Positions 44,652 to 53,059 of a DNA stretch of 64,000 nucleotides are shown piece by piece (position 1 is the stretch's first letter; the number at the start of each line of letters is the position of its first letter). The stretch lies in assembly GCA_949285905.1 (NCBI GenBank), contig CASDZV010000013.1, positions 1 to 64,000 of the forward strand, in the 5' to 3' direction. The stretch is from an uncultured Spirochaetales bacterium (GTDB taxonomy: Bacteria > Spirochaetota > Spirochaetia > Sphaerochaetales > Sphaerochaetaceae). Made by a program: the position numbers and the translations under genes. Below the pieces are notes generated by a model. It was not told the DNA's origin and searched no databases. It worked only from the letters and a program-made list of their open reading frames with translations.

Positions 44652-45414
44652 GATACTAAGAAACAACAACGTCATCGCTTCATCAGAAGGGCGCACTGAG
44701 ACATATCTCGTATTTCAGGATGAGTATATAGAAGGAGATGCCATCCGTCTCACAGAACTTGAGAAAGGCTTTATAACACTCCAGCTTGATGCGGTTCTTG
44801 GGCGCACCACACTGTTCACAAATGGGCAGGACTATATCTACCCCATTCCATTTGCACAGAAACATGACTGCTATCATGAAACAGTTTACAGAGGTACAAA
44901 ACACTTCCTATGGGTTCGGAAAGCCCATGAATGGGAAACTGTGTACAGGAATCTCGCACTTAATCCGTACGACGGACACGAGAACACATCGCTCTTCCCA
45001 CATGCCAAGGCCAATATAGAGACAAGAGGCGAATCTGTTTTTGCAGCCCGCAATGCAATTGACGGCATCGTAGCCTCGAATGGGCATGGCACGTGGCCAT
45101 GGTCAAGCTGGGGAATCAACAGAGATCCAAATGCAGAGCTGACAATCGATTTCGGGCACTCGGTCTCAATTGACCGTCTGATTTTCTACACTCGTGCAGA
45201 TTTCCCACACGATGCATGGTGGACAGAAGGAACTATCACATTCTCAAGGAACAGGGAAATGCAAGTGAAACTGGAGAAGAAAGACGGACCGCAGGAGATA
45301 ACATTCCCCAGAAAAACAACAAGATTCATCAAGCTTTCCAATCTCATAAAAGCAGATGATCCATCTCCATTCCCGGCACTTATCCAGCTGGAAGTCTATG
45401 GCAAGGATGCTTAA
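44641..45414 (+). CDS. Protein with discoidin (F5/8 type C)-like C-terminal domain
   Basis: 257 residues, ATG at 44641 overlapping the end of the lyase gene by 11 bp. The second half (about 120-257) looks like a galactose-binding jelly roll: ARNAIDGIVASNGHGTWPWSSWG, LTIDFGHSVSIDRLIFYTRAD, ITFPRKTTRFIKLSNL, PALIQLEVYG. The first half is beta-rich and unrecognised. It has no signal peptide and no obvious catalytic site; it may bind the sugar or assist a lyase. It is the last gene of the glycan operon. Confidence 0.65.
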   Translation: MRIEILRNNNVIASSEGRTETYLVFQDEYIEGDAIRLTELEKGFITLQLDAVLGRTTLFTNGQDYIYPIPFAQKHDCYHETVYRGTKHFLWVRKAHEWETVYRNLALNPYDGHENTSLFPHAKANIETRGESVFAARNAIDGIVASNGHGTWPWSSWGINRDPNAELTIDFGHSVSIDRLIFYTRADFPHDAWWTEGTITFSRNREMQVKLEKKDGPQEITFPRKTTRFIKLSNLIKADDPSPFPALIQLEVYGKDA

Positions 45415-45450
45415 GTGTAATTAACAACAAGCAGATGCTGTCATTGACGA

Positions 45451-45481
45451 AACCGAGGTTACATCAAAAGCCTCGGTTTTT
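45451..45481 (+). terminator. Terminator of the glycan operon
   Basis: Perfect 8-bp stem AACCGAGG (45451-45458) / CCTCGGTT (45471-45478) running into T up to 45481. It marks the edge between the G+C-richer glycan locus and the A+T-richer region that follows. Confidence 0.85.
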
Positions 45482-45605
45482 GTTTTGCAATAATGCTGTA
45501 TCACAATCGAGACAATACATACAAACTTATTCAGCAACTCATGCAAGATTCAACAAGTCAGGAATCTCCAAGCACTACTAAAATTCAAGAAAAAGGAGAT
45601 AGCTG

Positions 45606-47054
45606 ATGTCAGAAATTAAATTACCAGAGATTAAAAAATGCTTAAGTGAGAAAATTGTTGTAAAACCGATACTTTGGTCTATGTACCATATTAATGCATA
45701 TCAAGGACCGTGCCGCTATGGGCAAGGATATTCCCTGACAACTGAATATGATATAGAAAGTACAAAAGAGGAATTTGAACGATTCAAACAGAGAATGAAA
45801 TCCTCAGCCAATCCTGAAAAGACAATATTCCTTGAGCCTATCATTCTTCATTGGAATGAAGATTTCATCATGCGCAATAGCGTCTGGGAGGAAGCATTAA
45901 AAGATGACAATAAAGTCGACTTGTATCTTATTTGCGGAGTAAGAGTATCTGGATATTTCACTGTTGAATTAGCAAAACGAACGTGCAAGGCAATATCTTT
46001 TCTTCCTGCGGTTAAAAGTCATGTCAGATGTGATCAAGTTGATATGAGCGCACATCTGTATGCAATTGGCAGACCGGAAGTATATCCGTGTTACGACACT
46101 GATGATCTGACAGAAACACTTGATATTCTCTGGGTAAAGAAAGTCATGAAAAGCATGAAAGTCTTCTTCCCGATAAAAAGCGCTTTTCTTTCATTCGGTT
46201 GTCAAAGTTCGTACATCAACCTTGATGATATTACAAAACGCTTCGGTACAACATTTGCCCACGTTAATGCGCAAGAAGTCTTCGATGAAATCGACGCGCT
46301 ATCAGATGATGAATTAAAAACATGTTCGGAAATGGCAAATAATCTTGTAAAACAAGCCAAAGATGTCCACATGAGTCCAGAATTCATGAAAAATGACTAC
46401 ATGTTCTATCTTGCAACAAAAAAGATGATGTCGAAACGCGATTGCAATGCATTTACAATACCTTGTTTTGAAGTATGTGCAACACGAGAATTGAACAAAC
46501 GGAAGTTCACTTTCTGTCTCGCAAAATCTCTTTTCAGAGAAGAAGGAATTCCTTCTGCATGTGCAGGAGATGTCGGATCGGTGATAACGAATGCCCTTCT
46601 CATGGCGATTACCAATTGTGCTCCGCATATGGGGAATACCATGGTATGGGAAAGAAACCGAAATCTGTGTCGAATTCATCACGATTCACCAACAAGATTC
46701 ATGAAAGGCTATGACAAGCCAATGATGCCATTTGAATTAGTTAACTTTGCCCTTGATGGCTGGGGAACAACTATCAGATATGATTTCTCTCAGGATATAG
46801 GAAGCCCCGTCACACTTGTAAACCTCAGTCCTGACATGAAAAAAATAATGATTGTGAACGGAGAAATTGAAGGGTGTGAAAATTTCCTTACACCAGAATG
46901 TACATTGGCAATGCGTTTTTATGTAAAAGATGCCAATCATTTCCTCGATTGCCAAAAATATGTTGGACATCATTTTGGTATGGTTTATGGGAACTGGACT
47001 GAAAAGATTAAGACGATAGCAAAATCATTCAACCTTGAAATACTCGAAGCCTGA
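45606..47054 (+). CDS. L-fucose/L-arabinose isomerase-family protein
   Basis: 482 residues. I place it in the FucI/AraA-like sugar isomerase superfamily from overall layout: an N-terminal Rossmann-like half (VDLYLICGVRVSGYFTVELA), a middle with IPCFEVCATRELNKRKF, and a C-terminal part with SACAGDVGSVITNALLMAITN, WERNRNLCRIHHDSP and PVTLVNLSPD. Members interconvert aldoses and ketoses using Mn2+. Similarity is distant and the metal ligands cannot be fixed by eye, so the substrate and even the reaction are open. AAGGAG precedes the ATG. The next gene, 19 bp on, is a cysteine-desulfurase-like enzyme, an unusual partner. Confidence 0.6.
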   Translation: MSEIKLPEIKKCLSEKIVVKPILWSMYHINAYQGPCRYGQGYSLTTEYDIESTKEEFERFKQRMKSSANPEKTIFLEPIILHWNEDFIMRNSVWEEALKDDNKVDLYLICGVRVSGYFTVELAKRTCKAISFLPAVKSHVRCDQVDMSAHLYAIGRPEVYPCYDTDDLTETLDILWVKKVMKSMKVFFPIKSAFLSFGCQSSYINLDDITKRFGTTFAHVNAQEVFDEIDALSDDELKTCSEMANNLVKQAKDVHMSPEFMKNDYMFYLATKKMMSKRDCNAFTIPCFEVCATRELNKRKFTFCLAKSLFREEGIPSACAGDVGSVITNALLMAITNCAPHMGNTMVWERNRNLCRIHHDSPTRFMKGYDKPMMPFELVNFALDGWGTTIRYDFSQDIGSPVTLVNLSPDMKKIMIVNGEIEGCENFLTPECTLAMRFYVKDANHFLDCQKYVGHHFGMVYGNWTEKIKTIAKSFNLEILEA

Positions 47055-47073
47055 CTGACAGGAAGGATGTATT

Positions 47074-48195
47074 GTGATTTATCTGGATAACTGCTCATCA
47101 ACACAAGTATCCGAAGAAGTTGCTAGCATGGTAAAAGAGACCATGCTGGCCAACTTTGCCAACCCATCAGCCTCATATTTCATCGGGGCAGAAGCATACA
47201 AAGCAATTGGTATGGCAAGATCGCAGGTAGCCAAAATAATAGCTTGTGAACCTTCTAAAATAGTATTTACCTCTGGAGGAACCGAAAGCAATAATCTAGC
47301 AATATTAGGATGCGCCAAAAAGCATCCAGAAAAACGACATATTATTACAACGGCTATTGAGCATGATTCAGTTCTTAATGCTTGTCGCTTTTTGGAATCC
47401 ATAGGATACGAAGTCAACTATATCATGCCAAATGATGAAGGAAACATCGAAGCAGAAGAAATTGTAAATGCAATACGAGATGATACATTGCTTGTTTCAT
47501 GCATGAGTGTGAACAATGAAACCGGAGCAATACTCCCTATTTCTAAAATATGCGAAAAAGTAAAGGAGCGAAACTCTGAAATAATTATCCATTCTGATTG
47601 TGTTCAGGGATACGGAAAAATACCATTTAAGATATATGAAAACAAATTAGATCTTCTTAGTGCTAGCGCTCATAAAATACATGGGCCAAAAGGAATTGGC
47701 CTGCTCTATCAACGGACAAACAATCTGATTGCCCCCCTTTCCTATGGAGGTAAACAAGAGAACGGAATACATCCTGGTACGGAGAATGTACAATCAATAT
47801 GCGGTTTTGGAATGGCTGCTGATCAGGCAGCATATAAACTTATTGACAAAATGGAGGCTGCTATAAAATTAAAAACTTATTTGATAGAACTATTATCAAA
47901 TGAGTTAAAAGACATTTGTATCAACAGTCCTCCGAACAGTTCTCCATACATACTAAACTTTTCATTCCCCAGATCAAACTCCGTAGACATTATAAGATAC
48001 CTGAGTCTAAATGAGATATATGTCTCATCAGCTTCATCCTGTACAAAGGGAAAGGAAAGTCATGTACTCAAAGCAATGGGACTAGCCAAGAATATAATCA
48101 ACAGTTCAATACGGATAGGACTAAGCAAATACACAACCAGCAAGGATATCGAAACTTTAGTAGATACACTCAGGCTATACCAGAATCAGCTATAA
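47074..48195 (+). CDS. Cysteine desulfurase-like class V PLP enzyme (NifS/IscS type)
   Basis: 373 residues starting GTG, with AGGAAGGA upstream. Marks: IYLDNCSSTQVSEEV, FTSGGTESNNLAILG, MSVNNETGAILPI, the PLP lysine in SASAHKIHGPKGIGLLY, and a C-terminal loop SSASSCTKGKES with a cysteine at the active-site position. This matches sulfur-mobilising desulfurases. No scaffold, tRNA thiolase or ThiI-like gene is near; instead it follows a sugar-isomerase-like gene. It may supply sulfur to a dedicated acceptor, or act as a lyase on a sulfur or selenium compound taken up by the neighbouring transporter. Its 3' end overlaps the convergent AraC gene by 10 bp. Confidence 0.85.
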   Translation: MIYLDNCSSTQVSEEVASMVKETMLANFANPSASYFIGAEAYKAIGMARSQVAKIIACEPSKIVFTSGGTESNNLAILGCAKKHPEKRHIITTAIEHDSVLNACRFLESIGYEVNYIMPNDEGNIEAEEIVNAIRDDTLLVSCMSVNNETGAILPISKICEKVKERNSEIIIHSDCVQGYGKIPFKIYENKLDLLSASAHKIHGPKGIGLLYQRTNNLIAPLSYGGKQENGIHPGTENVQSICGFGMAADQAAYKLIDKMEAAIKLKTYLIELLSNELKDICINSPPNSSPYILNFSFPRSNSVDIIRYLSLNEIYVSSASSCTKGKESHVLKAMGLAKNIINSSIRIGLSKYTTSKDIETLVDTLRLYQNQL

Positions 48196-49013
48196 GCAAC
48201 CTGTTTATAATCAAGCCCTCTGTAATACAACCTGTATTGGCGGGGGGACATTCCAATCTTTTTCAAAAATGTTGAATTGTAATTTGAAAGATTATTGTAT
48301 CCAGCCTCAAATGAAATATCCGTAATAAGCTTGTCCGTTACAATTAACTCGCTCTGCGTCCTGCCAATTCTGCAGCATTGAAGGAATTTCATTGGTGGCT
48401 GTTCGTATGTATCACTAAATCTATGAGAAATCAGAGATTCGCTTACGTGAAATATGTCACTCAAGAATTCAAGAGTCATCTCTGTATTATCAAAATGGCA
48501 GCTTATGTATCTGAATATATCATTAGATAAAACATCATATTTTATATTTGATTCTGCCCAAACATGGGACTTGCTATTTTCATGCACAAAATCCAATACA
48601 CATGAGATGAAATCATCTACACCTTTCTTGGCTTTAACTGAATTAATACTCAGATTTTCATATATACTCTCAAAACTCCTTGCTAAGAATTCAAAACGTG
48701 AACCGGAAACACATATGATACCTTTAGAACTATCAGCACGTATTAAATCTGAAAAGTTTTCAACTCCTAAACAGAAATAATCCATATTTCTGTTTTTTTC
48801 TATTTTCTCGTAATGAGTCATGCCCTGAGGACAAATTATCACATCTCCTTTTTTTACTTGTCGAGAAATACCATCCAATACATATTCGCTCTTTCCATTT
48901 ACTATAAGTATTATTTCATCGACTTTTTCATGTAAGTGAATGAGTCTCTGCACTTTTGAACTATTATGATGATAAAGTTTGCTTATAAAACGAATATTCA
49001 CTCTTTCCTTCAT
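48186..49013 (-). CDS. AraC-family regulator with cupin sensor domain
   Basis: 275 residues. N-terminal cupin-like domain (HLHEKVDEIILIVNGKSEYV, VKKGDVIICPQGMTHYEKI) and C-terminal AraC helix-turn-helix pair (LEFLSDIFHVSESLISHRFSD, ITDISFEAGYNNLSNYNSTF, MSPRQYRLYYR). The cupin part usually binds a sugar or related ligand. ATG at 49013 with GGGGA upstream. It is the last gene of the minus-strand operon and visibly A+T-rich. It probably controls this locus together with the LacI-type regulator. Confidence 0.88.
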   Translation of the reverse strand: MKERVNIRFISKLYHHNSSKVQRLIHLHEKVDEIILIVNGKSEYVLDGISRQVKKGDVIICPQGMTHYEKIEKNRNMDYFCLGVENFSDLIRADSSKGIICVSGSRFEFLARSFESIYENLSINSVKAKKGVDDFISCVLDFVHENSKSHVWAESNIKYDVLSNDIFRYISCHFDNTEMTLEFLSDIFHVSESLISHRFSDTYEQPPMKFLQCCRIGRTQSELIVTDKLITDISFEAGYNNLSNYNSTFLKKIGMSPRQYRLYYRGLDYKQVAYS

Positions 49014-49061
49014 CCTCAATCCCCATTATCACATATTATTTCCTCAGGATGTTGCATAATA

Positions 49062-50102
49062 TTACGAAGATCCTACTAAGCGATATTCTTCTTCTCCATA
49101 AGGCATATTTTCTGCAAAAAATATGTCAACTTGTATCTCTATGTCCTCAATCTGCTGACAAAGCATTATGGATCTGTAAAGCTGATATACGCCTTCATAT
49201 CCCTGCGTAAATGGTCGCTGGGAAAGAATACAACCTATCTGTCCTTTGGATAATGCATTCTTATTATCTAGTGTAAAATCATACGTCACAATCGAAGCAT
49301 AATCACTTTTGTCAGCAGTATTTAAAATCTCGCCAAAGTAATGTCCGGCAGAGCAAGGGCTGAAAATACCATCTATACGGCCAAATTCTTTAGAAATACG
49401 ATTAATCAAAGCTGGTATTTCGGAAGGATTTTTAAGATTCTCTTCAATTATATTCTCGCTTTTCCCTGCCTCAGAATAGTAATCTCGAAAACCTCTTATA
49501 CGTTCCTTGCTGATATATGAATCATTGAAGCTGAATGTAAGAATATTATCTGCACCTGGAGCCATCATTGAAAGTATACGCCCTGCAATACGGCCGCCTT
49601 TATAAGAATCCTCACCAATCTTACAAAGCGGCATAGCATCAGGGACAACAGAATCTAATAGAATAAAATTACATTCTGAATGTCGTAACATGAATTCCTT
49701 AGCTTCTTTAAGACATTTTGGTATGATAATAAAAGATTTAATTCCGTCTGCAAGCAGCATGTTGCATACTTTCGTAAATGATCCAATTTCATTCCGGTCA
49801 TATTCTTCCATTCTAACCTTGTAAGAAAAATCCGCCAAATCCTTCTGCGCTTTCAACACTCCTCGAAAAACAAGATTCCAATACCCATTCTCAGAAGATA
49901 GGAGAGGAGAGACAAAACCAACTACCATATTTGAATTAAGTTTTAAATTCCTAGCACATAAATTCGGTTTATAATCATTGTCATTGATTATTTTCTTAAT
50001 TCTAGACTTCTTATCTGCTCTGACATAACCTCGGTTATGTATCACTCGATCCACCGTTCCTGTTGAAACATCAGCAAGTCTTGCAATTTCCTTTATTGTC
50101 AT
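49062..50102 (-). CDS. LacI-family transcriptional regulator
   Basis: 346 residues: N-terminal helix-turn-helix MTIKEIARLADVSTGTVDRV, hinge DNDYKPNLCARNLKLNSN, then a periplasmic-binding-protein-like ligand domain. The GTVDRVIHNRG variant occurs in regulators next to ribose- and inositol-type importers. Start 50102 is preceded by GAGGTG and lies 10 bp after the upstream gene; the longer open frame before it overlaps that gene. It probably represses the operon at the site 56964-56975 until the imported sugar binds. Confidence 0.92.
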   Translation of the reverse strand: MTIKEIARLADVSTGTVDRVIHNRGYVRADKKSRIKKIINDNDYKPNLCARNLKLNSNMVVGFVSPLLSSENGYWNLVFRGVLKAQKDLADFSYKVRMEEYDRNEIGSFTKVCNMLLADGIKSFIIIPKCLKEAKEFMLRHSECNFILLDSVVPDAMPLCKIGEDSYKGGRIAGRILSMMAPGADNILTFSFNDSYISKERIRGFRDYYSEAGKSENIIEENLKNPSEIPALINRISKEFGRIDGIFSPCSAGHYFGEILNTADKSDYASIVTYDFTLDNKNALSKGQIGCILSQRPFTQGYEGVYQLYRSIMLCQQIEDIEIQVDIFFAENMPYGEEEYRLVGSS

Positions 50103-50112
50103 AACACCTCGG

Positions 50113-51129
50113 TTATTTTCTGATATGATAAAGAGAGACGTCTCCCACGCCATGATTCGCAGAAAGAATAAATGCTCCATCATTAGTTGAATAGACTGAT
50201 ATCTGAGTCGGACCTACATCCTCATCAATAATAGATTTAAGCTTTCCTTCTATCGAATAAAGTTCAAGTCGTCTATCTCCTCCTCTACTTCCAACTATTA
50301 CACAATCCTCTCCTAAAATATTGCCACACCATATGACATGTCCAAACGAAATATTAGACGTCCAAATTAATTTTGCTTTACTATCATCTATTTCATAAAC
50401 TGCAACGGAATTACCATGAAAAGGTTCAATTGTTGCCATTACTATTTTTTCATCAGACGAACAAACACACAAATCACTTGTTGGAGCATCTGATATAACT
50501 ATTGGTATAATTTCTTTCCCCGCAGAATAAAGAGAGAAGTCAAAATATAAAACTCCTTCATCAGAAGCAACGTATAAATGGCTGTCATTGAATATATAAA
50601 GCCCGTGATTTTTTACAAGCCCGCCATATATCTTCTTGAATTTCCATTCACCATTTTTAATAGATTCATCAATTGAAGCCAGATACACAGATCCTGGCAT
50701 ACTCCAATCATCTTGGAAATTCTTATCTTCACACAGTGTACAAGCAATCAGAAAATTCTCTTTTAATCCTTTGACAACACCGATACGATGACAGAAAGGC
50801 AATTGGGCTATTGGTGTCCGATTCCAAACTTCAGAGTAATTCTTACCCACAGAATCAAGGATGCTGATTTCGGCCTCTTTTGATTGGAAAACTGGATAGA
50901 ACTTATCAATACATAATGCTTTATCTGAAAATGGCAGCTGAATAATATTCATAACTCCACTCTCTCCTCTCCAGAATGGAGTCACCTGAAATTTATCTGA
51001 GTCAATCAGGTATGCTCCTTCTCCCCTATCTTCACTTGCAACAGCATAATATCTTCTATTTCCCAAATTAAGGCACTCTGCAACGTATACTCCTTTCAAA
51101 TTCATTAATTTCTTTTTCTCAATATGCAT
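50113..51129 (-). CDS. Unrecognised beta-strand-rich (propeller-like) protein
   Basis: 338 residues from ATG 51129 (TTG 51138 possible). No signal peptide or membrane helix. The sequence is a series of short strand pairs ending in turns, about six or seven times (YYAVASEDRGEGAYLID, AEISILDSV, LYVASDEGVLYFDFS, SVAVYEIDDSKAKLIW, CVIVGSRGGDRRLELYSIEG, ISVYSTNDGAFILSANHG), as in beta-propellers of the lactonase or FG-GAP kind. I do not recognise the family. Located between the permease and LacI genes, it may process or sense the imported sugar; this is positional inference. Confidence 0.6.
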   Translation of the reverse strand: MHIEKKKLMNLKGVYVAECLNLGNRRYYAVASEDRGEGAYLIDSDKFQVTPFWRGESGVMNIIQLPFSDKALCIDKFYPVFQSKEAEISILDSVGKNYSEVWNRTPIAQLPFCHRIGVVKGLKENFLIACTLCEDKNFQDDWSMPGSVYLASIDESIKNGEWKFKKIYGGLVKNHGLYIFNDSHLYVASDEGVLYFDFSLYSAGKEIIPIVISDAPTSDLCVCSSDEKIVMATIEPFHGNSVAVYEIDDSKAKLIWTSNISFGHVIWCGNILGEDCVIVGSRGGDRRLELYSIEGKLKSIIDEDVGPTQISVYSTNDGAFILSANHGVGDVSLYHIRK

Positions 51130-51134
51130 AGCAC

Positions 51135-52112
51135 TCAACCTGCCTTTTTTGTTTTTTCTGATTTTTCTATATTGATGCTGCCAGTACTTTTGTTCTTTAC
51201 ATACATATCAAGAACCACAGAGGCAACTATTACTAAACCATTCACAAGAGACTGCGCAAGACTCGAAATACCAAGCAAATTCATTCCATTGACAATTAGT
51301 ATCAAAATCAATGCTCCGACAACTGTACCAGGGATACCACCTTCTCCTCCTGACATTGATGTACCACCCATAACAACAGCAGCAACAGCCAGCATTTGAT
51401 ACTGATCTCCAATACCTGACTGCGCTGCATTCATTCTTGAGGCAAGCATAATTCCAGCAATAGAAGCACAGACTCCACTTGAAATAAATGTCATAACCAG
51501 AATTCTCTTCGTTTTTATGCCTGAATACATTGATGTCTGCGGATTAGCGCCTACGCAATAAACTTGCTTCCCGAAATTTGTGCGAGAAAGCAACACGTAA
51601 AATAGAAAGACCAAAACCAAAGTATAAATTACCATCACAGGAACAACGCCCAAAACAAAGCCTGTTCCTAGAAATAGAAATGAATCAGGAAAGCCATAAA
51701 GAATGTTTCCATTCATAAGAATCAATGAAAACCCATTAGCTATATAACTCATACCATAAGTTGCAACGAAGGCGGGCAGTCCGATATAACCTGTCAAAAC
51801 TCCATTGGTGAATCCAAAAACTACTCCAATAAGTAAAGTTATTGCTATCGACAATGGCGTAGCAATTCCCATATTAAGCAATGTAGCGCAGAAACATGCC
51901 GACAAAGACATAACTCCTGCAACCGAAAGATCTATTCCTCTTGAAATCACAACAAGAGTCATACCCAAACCAAGGACCACAAGGACAGCCGCCTGGCGTA
52001 ATACATTCATTATGTTTGAAATCTTAAGGAAACTTTCATTCGTGAGCGCAAGAATAAAACACAATGCAAAGAGTATCACTATCTTGAAATATTTCTTATC
52101 AAAAATCTTCAT
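51135..52112 (-). CDS. Ribose-type ABC transporter permease, second subunit
   Basis: 325 residues, RbsC family: MNVLRQAAVLVVLGLGMTLV, RGIDLSVAGVMSLSACF, GLPAFVATYGMSYIANG and MLAVAAVVMGGTSMSGGEG, all standard positions. Start MKIFDKKYFK at 52112 with GGAGAG upstream, two bases after the stop of the first permease. It has a basic C-terminal tail. It forms a channel with the other permease for a monosaccharide or similar small polyol. Confidence 0.92.
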   Translation of the reverse strand: MKIFDKKYFKIVILFALCFILALTNESFLKISNIMNVLRQAAVLVVLGLGMTLVVISRGIDLSVAGVMSLSACFCATLLNMGIATPLSIAITLLIGVVFGFTNGVLTGYIGLPAFVATYGMSYIANGFSLILMNGNILYGFPDSFLFLGTGFVLGVVPVMVIYTLVLVFLFYVLLSRTNFGKQVYCVGANPQTSMYSGIKTKRILVMTFISSGVCASIAGIMLASRMNAAQSGIGDQYQMLAVAAVVMGGTSMSGGEGGIPGTVVGALILILIVNGMNLLGISSLAQSLVNGLVIVASVVLDMYVKNKSTGSINIEKSEKTKKAG

Positions 52113-52114
52113 GC

Positions 52115-53059
52115 TTAACTCTCCTTTTCTGCCTTCTTGCATATCGCATCAATGGAAATAGCCAAGACTACAATAAAACCAACTAGCGTGGACTGATATT
52201 TTGGCGCAACGCCGCACATGTTCAGCCCATTTCTTATTAGACAGATGAAAACAACACCAAGAATTGTTTTCTCCAATCCCCCTCTTCCTGCTATAAATGA
52301 ATTCCCTCCGATTATGCTTGCGGCTATTGAATCAAATTCCCAGCCGACCCCACTGCTGGCATGCCCGCTGGCAGCTCTTGCTGCAAACATTATCCCTGCA
52401 CAACCTGCAAGCAATCCAGTTACAGTGAAAATAAATGCTTCAACTTTTTTCACGTTAATTCCCGAAAGGAATAAAGCTTCCCTGTTTCCGCCTAACCCAT
52501 GAACGTTTCTGCCAAGTGAAGTATATTTCAGCAAAAAGGCCATCAGAATATAAATTGCTGCCGCAATCAGAATTATTACGGGGAACCCTCCCAGAATCCG
52601 TCCATCAGCAATATACCGGAATGAGCGTCGGAGGGCCGGAACTGACAGGCCACCGGAAATCAAAAGGCCGCATCCAAAAAATATATTGCCAACGCCATAT
52701 GTTGCAATAAAATATGGAAGCCTGAATTTTGAAACCAGCAAGCCATTTAACATGCCTATTCCCAGTGCGACTATAAGAGCTAACAATATGCACAAAACCA
52801 AAGGGAATCCCGCATTAATCATATATGCACACATAAGCCCTGTAAAACTCATAACATAACCAAGCGAAAGATCAGTACCACCTAGAAGGATGATCATAGT
52901 TTGCCCAATAGACAATACAAGTAACGGGGAGGCCTGAATTAGGATATTGAGCATATTGCTAACAGACAAAAAATTGTCAGCAAAAATACTGAATGTAAGG
53001 ACAGCTGCAAACAAAAGGAACGCAACTGGGGGAATAGATTTCAACTTCATATTAATCAT
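52115..53059 (-). CDS. Ribose-type ABC transporter permease, first subunit
   Basis: 314 residues, RbsC family: MLNILIQASPLLVLSIGQTMIIL, GGTDLSLGYVMSFTG, RLPYFIATYGVGNIFFG, DSIAASIIGGNSFIAGRGG. Start at 53059 with AAGGAGAAG before it and 4-bp overlap with the ATPase stop. Two non-identical RbsC-like permeases in one operon indicate a heterodimeric channel, whereas the E. coli ribose system uses one. Confidence 0.92.
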   Translation of the reverse strand: MINMKLKSIPPVAFLLFAAVLTFSIFADNFLSVSNMLNILIQASPLLVLSIGQTMIILLGGTDLSLGYVMSFTGLMCAYMINAGFPLVLCILLALIVALGIGMLNGLLVSKFRLPYFIATYGVGNIFFGCGLLISGGLSVPALRRSFRYIADGRILGGFPVIILIAAAIYILMAFLLKYTSLGRNVHGLGGNREALFLSGINVKKVEAFIFTVTGLLAGCAGIMFAARAASGHASSGVGWEFDSIAASIIGGNSFIAGRGGLEKTILGVVFICLIRNGLNMCGVAPKYQSTLVGFIVVLAISIDAICKKAEKES

